A stretch of DNA of 15,804 nucleotides. It comes from Chloromonas sp. AAM2 (taxonomy: Eukaryota > Chlorophyta > Chlorophyceae > Chlamydomonadales > Chlamydomonadaceae). The stretch is taken from the NCBI GenBank assembly GCA_004335635.1, contig QAXH01002029.1, forward strand, positions 1 to 15,804, written 5' to 3'. The notes beneath the pieces were generated by a model. It saw only the letters and a program-made list of their open reading frames with translations. It did no database searches and was not told the origin of the DNA. This document shows positions 7,229-15,804 of this stretch, piece by piece (the first letter of the stretch is position 1; each line of letters begins with the position of its first letter). The position numbers and the translations under genes were made by a program.

Positions 7229-8377
7229 CTAAAAGGGCACCTTGCGTTTCATCTTGGACGGATTGCCAGGCTCAACGTCAACAATCTGGACCTCGTCATC
7301 TGACATTAAGAGATCAACAATGTCCAAACCCATGGGCCCTGGCCCCCATGATGATACTGCGGCATGTGCGTTTTGACCGAGAGGCGCCTGCTGCGGCGCC
7401 TGCGACCCCATGTTGCCGTTTGTTGGTGGTCGGGCCCGACAGGTTGTGTGACAGAAACAGTCAACACGATAGCGATCTGAATAGTGACGGCAGTGTCGGC
7501 AGTGTCAGTGACAACGCTGCATTACGCGAGGCACAGGGAGCTGTCAAGAAGGTGCGAAAACTGCCGAAAACAGGTCGTAAGGCTGAGTCACACCTTTTTC
7601 ACACCTATTTCACACCTTTTTTTTCAGATGCGGTTCAGTCAATTGCTGGGACTTCCGACCCTAACCCTAACCCTGATATTAGTATAATTGGTCTGTGGGC
7701 AAGCAGTAGACACGTGCCATGAGGCAGTTGACAGACCAATCCATGCCATGCTCGCCAAGAGGTGATTGCAAGCAGGGAGTGCACACAGGTACAAGCTTTG
7801 CTCCAGGTTTCGGACTGTACCAGGTACACCTGGATATACTGCTTGTTTGTACATGTTCAGACGGCCGAGTTGTCCTGTGCTACTCGCTTGTCTAGCCTTA
7901 CCATGTACAGAGACAGGTCACAAGGGGGGAATGAGTCCAACCTACAAGCGAAGAGAATTATCGCAGGGGACTATGACACACATTTGTCCAGACATTTGCA
8001 CATGTCACATCTTAGCCTGCGCTGGCACAGTCTTGAGAATTGACTCTGCGAGCATCTGTCACCATTGCCGAGTGCAGGCATCTGTTGGATCTTGCAAGCC
8101 AACCGATAACGCCTGGGACTTCTGAACCCACACAAATTACATTCACGTGGCAGGGCTCACACATCCTGCCAGCAAGATGAACAACATAGTTGCGCCTAAC
8201 CTTACACCTAAACCGGCCTAACCTTACACTTGAAAACAGCTTCACAGCATCTTGTGAACAGATGATGTATGGTTCATCATTCACACCATCATATACAGGG
8301 TCACCGAAATGGGCATACACATGTAAGACTCGCTGAGACAAGGTCTCAGGCAGAGCACTGCAGTCATCTTTACCTCT
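7229..8377 (-). CDS. Unrecognised multi-exon gene downstream of ftsH
   Basis: Supported minus-strand exons: 8228-8377 (starts RGKDDCSALPETLSQRVLHV and includes FGDPVYDGVNDEPYIICSQ), 8063-8121 (KSQALSVGLQDPTDACTRQ) and 7902-7941 (LDSFPPCDLSLYM). Phases 0, 2 and 0 match and all introns are GT-AG. The last exon probably covers 7229 to about 7411. Its end reads MGLDIVDLLMSDDEVQIVDV and then EPGNPSKMKRKVPF, with TAG at 7229-7231. This tail has an acidic patch beside a hydrophobic DEVQIVDV core, like a SUMO-interacting motif, followed by a basic cluster (KMKRK) that could be nuclear-targeting. That is an inference, not a family match. Exons between 7412 and 7901 are unclear: two frames are open at about 7690-7850. 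No start codon exon was placed in 8378-8634. The first donor is duplicated (8194-8229). Confidence 0.5.
7588..7620. repeat. 11-bp tandem repeat, three copies
   Basis: Three copies of tcacacctttt (the second with one change) occur head to tail and run into eight T and CAG. The block lies in the unresolved part of the 7229-8377 gene. Confidence 0.7.
7658..7674. repeat. Short interstitial telomere-like repeat
   Basis: The plus strand reads accctaaccctaaccct, two and a half units of CCCTAA (TTAGGG type). Internal sites of this length arise by chance or by break repair. It says little about where the locus lies. Confidence 0.6.
8194..8229 (-). repeat. Duplicated 14-bp 5' splice site region
   Basis: The string gcctaaccttacac occurs at 8194-8207 and again at 8216-8229. 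On the minus strand each reads GTGTAAGGTTAGGC. The upstream copy forms the donor of exon 8228-8377. The second gives an equally good donor 22 bases into the intron. Confidence 0.8.
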
Positions 8378-8634
8378 CTGAAACAACACAACAACTGATC
8401 ATCACTCAGTGAATCGCATGTTCTGTTCCTGCATGCTGAAGCTTGAATGTCACTTCCAAGCCCTACTGGTCATTGCGGCCTTTGCATTCCATGACGCGGC
8501 GGCACATCCGTATAGCCTTGCAATGGCCAAGGCATATCATTAGAATGTCATGTTAAGCCCACTGACTGATATGTCACTCGCCTGCCCAGGCCAAGCACGT
8601 TAAGACACACCACTACTCGATACATGGCAGCTGT

Positions 8635-13428
<4,794 letters not shown>

Positions 13429-13518
13429 TCGCCGATGAGGTTTGTTCAACGAGTGGAAGTGTTCTGTGCGATTGTGTGCAATAGAAGTGTCAGTGAATAA
13501 GATGCACGGCAAGAGTGC

Positions 13519-13526
13519 AATATATA
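13519..13526 (-). promoter_or_regulatory. TATA box of the ftsH gene
   Basis: The minus strand reads TATATATT, 91-98 bases upstream of the ftsH ATG. A start of transcription about 30 bases downstream (near 13490) would give a leader of roughly 60 nt with no upstream ATG. This also argues against the longer in-frame start at 13569. Confidence 0.6.
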
Positions 13527-13577
13527 GAGTGTGCGGTGGACTTGCACGAGCCACACATCGTCTGGCCACACGTCATT

Positions 13578-13605
13578 GGTAGGTCATTCCTACCTCAAAT
13601 GACCT
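13578..13605. promoter_or_regulatory. Overlapping inverted repeats upstream of ftsH
   Basis: Two inverted repeats share bases. Aggtcatt (13581-13588) pairs with aatgacct (13598-13605) across 9 bases. Ggtagg (13578-13583) pairs with cctacc (13589-13594) across 5 bases. They lie about 50-80 bases upstream of the TATA box. They could be a binding site or chance. Confidence 0.4.
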
Positions 13606-14040
13606 TTCCTGACCTGGGCTTCAGCAGCCAGCACAGCCTCAAGCCCAGCGGCGAGAAAATGTGATCACAGCCGGCCATTCCGCAATCGCAAAGCTGAACT
13701 GTCCATCTGCTGCTGGCACACGGAGGCCAGATCACAAGAACACAGACAGTGTGCAGGATATGCAGTCCAACCTAAACCAGCCCTTGCAAAGGAAGGAGGA
13801 TTAAGGCGAGGAAACGCCACATCAGGAGCACCCACCATGACCGGAACGAGTCAATTGCCGAAACCCCCGAAAAGAGCCGCCATGAACATCCATGTACTCA
13901 CCCGTACGGAACCGTAGTTCCTCGCATGTATAAACCGTCTATATTCGTGCTAACTGAGCACGAATCAAACCCTTACATTAGTTCATAAGCTGCGAAGCTG
14001 CCAGTATACACCGCCCTTTTGTTCAGCTGATAGTCTACCC
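13606..14040. other. Intergenic region, no gene seen
   Basis: Upstream of ftsH and of the weak plus-strand exons near 14050. It holds a good initiation context, gccgccatgaac, at 13876, but that frame closes after about ten codons. Nothing else was recognised. Confidence 0.3.
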
Positions 14041-14220
14041 ATGCCAGGTGTTGAGTACGGTGAGTATTCATGAAGATTGCTCAGTGGTCATGCTCAGGTA
14101 CTACCAGGACAACGGCATTTGGGACGATCCAGATGAAGTTGATCTGCGCCAGATATCATTCTGTGACGAGGATATCATCAAGGAATGAGACGTCATCTGG
14201 ACTGGGCGTGGCGCACCTGG
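14008..14220 (+). CDS. Possible exons of an unrecognised plus-strand gene
   Basis: A short exon, about 14028-14060, ends at a GTGAGT donor and would contain ATG at 14041 (MPGVEYG). A second exon starts after CTCAG at 14098 and ends at a GTGAGG donor near 14221. In one frame it reads YYQDNGIWDDPDEVDLRQIS then FCDEDIIKE, followed by TGA (14186-14188) and DVIWTGRGAPG. That frame does not match the phase of the first exon; the matching frame is less protein-like. This may be a broken gene, a mis-placed boundary or chance. Confidence 0.22.
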
Positions 14221-14420
14221 TGAGGGGAATGAACCCGACAGCGGATGGGGTCAAAGCTGTTGGTGTGCAGCTCGGACAGACTACCCAGCCCATGTACTGA
14301 TGTGCTTGATGCGGTGCCAGTAAGCGAGGGTTGGGTGCATGGCCGGGATGCTGTCATCCCTCCTTTACTGCTACCAATTGCGAAGCTGTCACGCACTCAA
14401 CACTTGAACAGTCTGTAAGC

Positions 14421-14606
14421 TCATTGGAGGCTAGCGGCATTGCCTTCCAGCAGCTCAAAAAACGCGTGTTTCACGTCCCAGCTGTTTCTCTTGCCACCAG
14501 GATGGTGATTCATAACGTGGTTGTGGTCCTCACAGTCACATTCCACATCACGGCAGCAGCGCCGCCTGTATAGTAATGGCAGCCGCAGCGCCTCAGCCAT
14601 CTGCAC
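14421..14606 (-). CDS. Small hypothetical ORF
   Basis: The 61-codon minus-strand frame starts MQMAEALRLPLLYRRRCC and ends WDVKHAFFELLEGNAASLQ, with TGA at 14421-14423. Codon choice is good in the last third. A GTGCAG acceptor directly precedes the second ATG, so this may be a terminal exon. It is not recognised, and no upstream exon was identified. Confidence 0.28.
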   Translation of the reverse strand: MQMAEALRLPLLYRRRCCRDVECDCEDHNHVMNHHPGGKRNSWDVKHAFFELLEGNAASLQ

Positions 14607-14641
14607 CGAGACGGCGAGACCAGACTAACTTTTCCAAATTT

Positions 14642-14667
14642 CGGTGTCTGTGCCTGTACAGACACCG
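14642..14667. repeat. Perfect hairpin, 10-bp stem and 6-base loop
   Basis: The arm cggtgtctgt (14642-14651) is followed by loop gcctgt and the exact reverse complement acagacaccg (14658-14667). It is not followed by a T run. It lies outside any supported gene, 35 bases upstream (relative to the minus strand) of the small ORF ending at 14421. Confidence 0.85.
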
Positions 14668-14741
14668 TATGGTGAGCGCGTGACACAGTGGATCACTGCA
14701 GGAGTTGAGGCATAATTTTTTGGCGTAACCGATGATGCTAC

Positions 14742-14837
14742 GTTGCTGGTTATGTCAGCCATATCATGAATACCACTGTTGCTGGTATGGTTCTCAGCCT
14801 ACCACGGTTGCTGGTTACGTCAGCCATATCAGGAATA
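14742..14837. repeat. Direct repeat, 31-bp copies with 65-bp period
   Basis: Copies at 14742-14772 and 14807-14837 share gttgctggtta, gtcagccatatca and gaata with two differences. Part of the unit (gttgctggt) also recurs at 14778. The block looks like a remnant of a diverged tandem duplication. Confidence 0.8.
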
Positions 14838-15727
14838 TTTGCTTGCTATCCCGTTGTGATAGTCCACTCTATTCCTGTAAATACAAGCACATTCATTGTG
14901 TCTGGCTTGACGGAGCCTCACTGGCTCAGCGCAGTCACTCTCTAGCTATGTCATAGTCAACGAGTCATCTCAACAAGCTCCAGGCACCGCGCCTGTGGCG
15001 CTGCAACGGTTAATGCCACTCGCCAACTGCATCACTGGCACAGGTGCCCTCACGTCAGAATGTGGCCAAGCACGATATTGTAAGACAATGGCAGGTGTCT
15101 GTTGTAGTTACCCCCACCGTGATCTAAGTTCACACACGGTCACACTCACTTGAAGCTGGTTGTGAACGCATGCTTACTAGAGTACACCCATCCGATGTCG
15201 AGAATCCGCAGTCAATGGGTCCGGGGTCAACTTGAACAGTAAAAAGAGGTCACACAGCGTGCCAAACCTGTTTCCTCGGCAGTATACGCGGTTGGGCAGA
15301 TCGCAATGGCAATGCGCCAGGTAAGCGTCATGGCTTGACCCACTGTCAATCATTTGAATCGTCCTTGTGGCCCAGTATTGTGAGATCAACGCTGGGTGCA
15401 GTTTGCTTATCTGGACTGCTGTCTGAGCCAGTCGGGACCTTTGAATTCCTGGTAGGAAGTGGAACCCAGTAAACTAAAGGTCCTGTAGGCGCTATCAGAT
15501 GTACGTGTTTAGCGACTTATAACAAGGTAATTCCTGCTGGTCGTAGCAGCCATGTTATTGCGCACAGTTGACAGTACAATCTAGAATTTCTTGTGCTCAT
15601 CCAGATTCACTGTATAAACGTATCTTTGAGGCGCATGACGAACAGATGACTGTGTGACACAACGTAGCGGCGTGGTGGGCTTGAAGGCTGCGACACGACT
15701 GCAAGCCCAGCCCAGCCACTGGTACCA
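14838..15727. other. No gene recognised
   Basis: No frame shows coding bias together with splice sites. The minus-strand ORF 15177-15389 (70 codons) has ordinary codon use and no supporting context. No RNA gene or mobile element was recognised. Confidence 0.3.
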
Positions 15728-15804
15728 ATGCCAGCCGCCACAGCTCAGCCCAGCCGCTGCGGCCGTCGACAGCCATTGCGGCCCAAGCCAGCCGCGGCAG
15801 CCCA
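15700..15804. repeat. GC-rich imperfect CAGCC repeats at the right edge
   Basis: The motifs cccagcc and ccagccgc recur many times up to the window end. An ATG at 15728 opens a plus frame (MPAATAQPSRCGRRQPLRP) that runs off the edge. The composition follows from the repeat, so a gene start cannot be told from low complexity here. Confidence 0.4.

Noticed and set aside
7348..7722. 124-residue plus-strand ORF, with a protein-like middle (SDLNSDGSVGSVSDNAALRE)
   Set aside because: It overlaps the better-supported minus-strand last exon and runs into simple and telomere-like repeats. A real exon in its middle cannot be fully excluded.
8012..8389. 125-residue unspliced minus-strand ORF
   Set aside because: It reads through the donor at 8227; the splice to 8121 keeps phase and then connects to 7941, giving a better model.
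13429..13569. Extended ftsH start at 13569
   Set aside because: It would include the TATA box and likely transcription start inside the coding region; MMLRSS at 13428 gives a proper transit peptide.
13581..13605. Nuclear-receptor response element (AGGTCA half sites)
   Set aside because: Green algae lack nuclear receptors; only the palindromic layout is noted.

Overview
The window looks like nuclear DNA of a photosynthetic green alga, most likely a chlorophyte. The main evidence is a complete, intron-rich gene on the minus strand (8635-13428) for a chloroplast FtsH protease of the thylakoid FtsH2/FtsH8 type. It has a plastid transit peptide, a thylakoid transfer signal and 12 GT-AG introns. 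Coding exons prefer G or C in the third codon position, introns are 85-340 bp, and no operons or bacterial signals were seen. No tRNA, rRNA, CRISPR array or recognisable transposase was found.

Layout from left to right. 1-698 (minus) is the 3'-truncated end of an unrecognised proline-rich ORF that runs off the left edge. 1417-3237 (minus, possibly down to 969) is an unrecognised helical protein gene built from four phase-consistent exons; one of its introns is largely a 23-bp minisatellite. 3238-4272 holds only weak ORFs. 4273-4459 carries two unrelated short tandem repeats side by side. 4881-5169 (minus) is the 3' end of another unrecognised gene. 5472-6117 (plus) is a four-exon candidate gene with one in-frame TGA. 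6587-6836 (minus) is an isolated exon. 7229-8377 (minus) holds exons of an unrecognised gene lying just downstream of ftsH in the same orientation. 8635-13428 is ftsH, with a TATA box near 13520. 13606-15804 has only weak candidate exons, a perfect hairpin, a dispersed direct repeat and GC-rich repetitive sequence at the right edge.

Only the ftsH gene can be assigned a function. Its product acts in the thylakoid FtsH heterohexamer that removes photodamaged photosystem II subunits. The other genes rest on open frames, splice sites of matching phase and codon choice, and I could not name them from sequence alone. I see no coherent multi-gene system. The most unusual items are the in-frame TGA gene, the intronic minisatellite, a duplicated 5' splice site at 8194-8229, the paired tandem repeats at 4.3-4.46 kb, and overlapping alternative hairpins upstream of ftsH.
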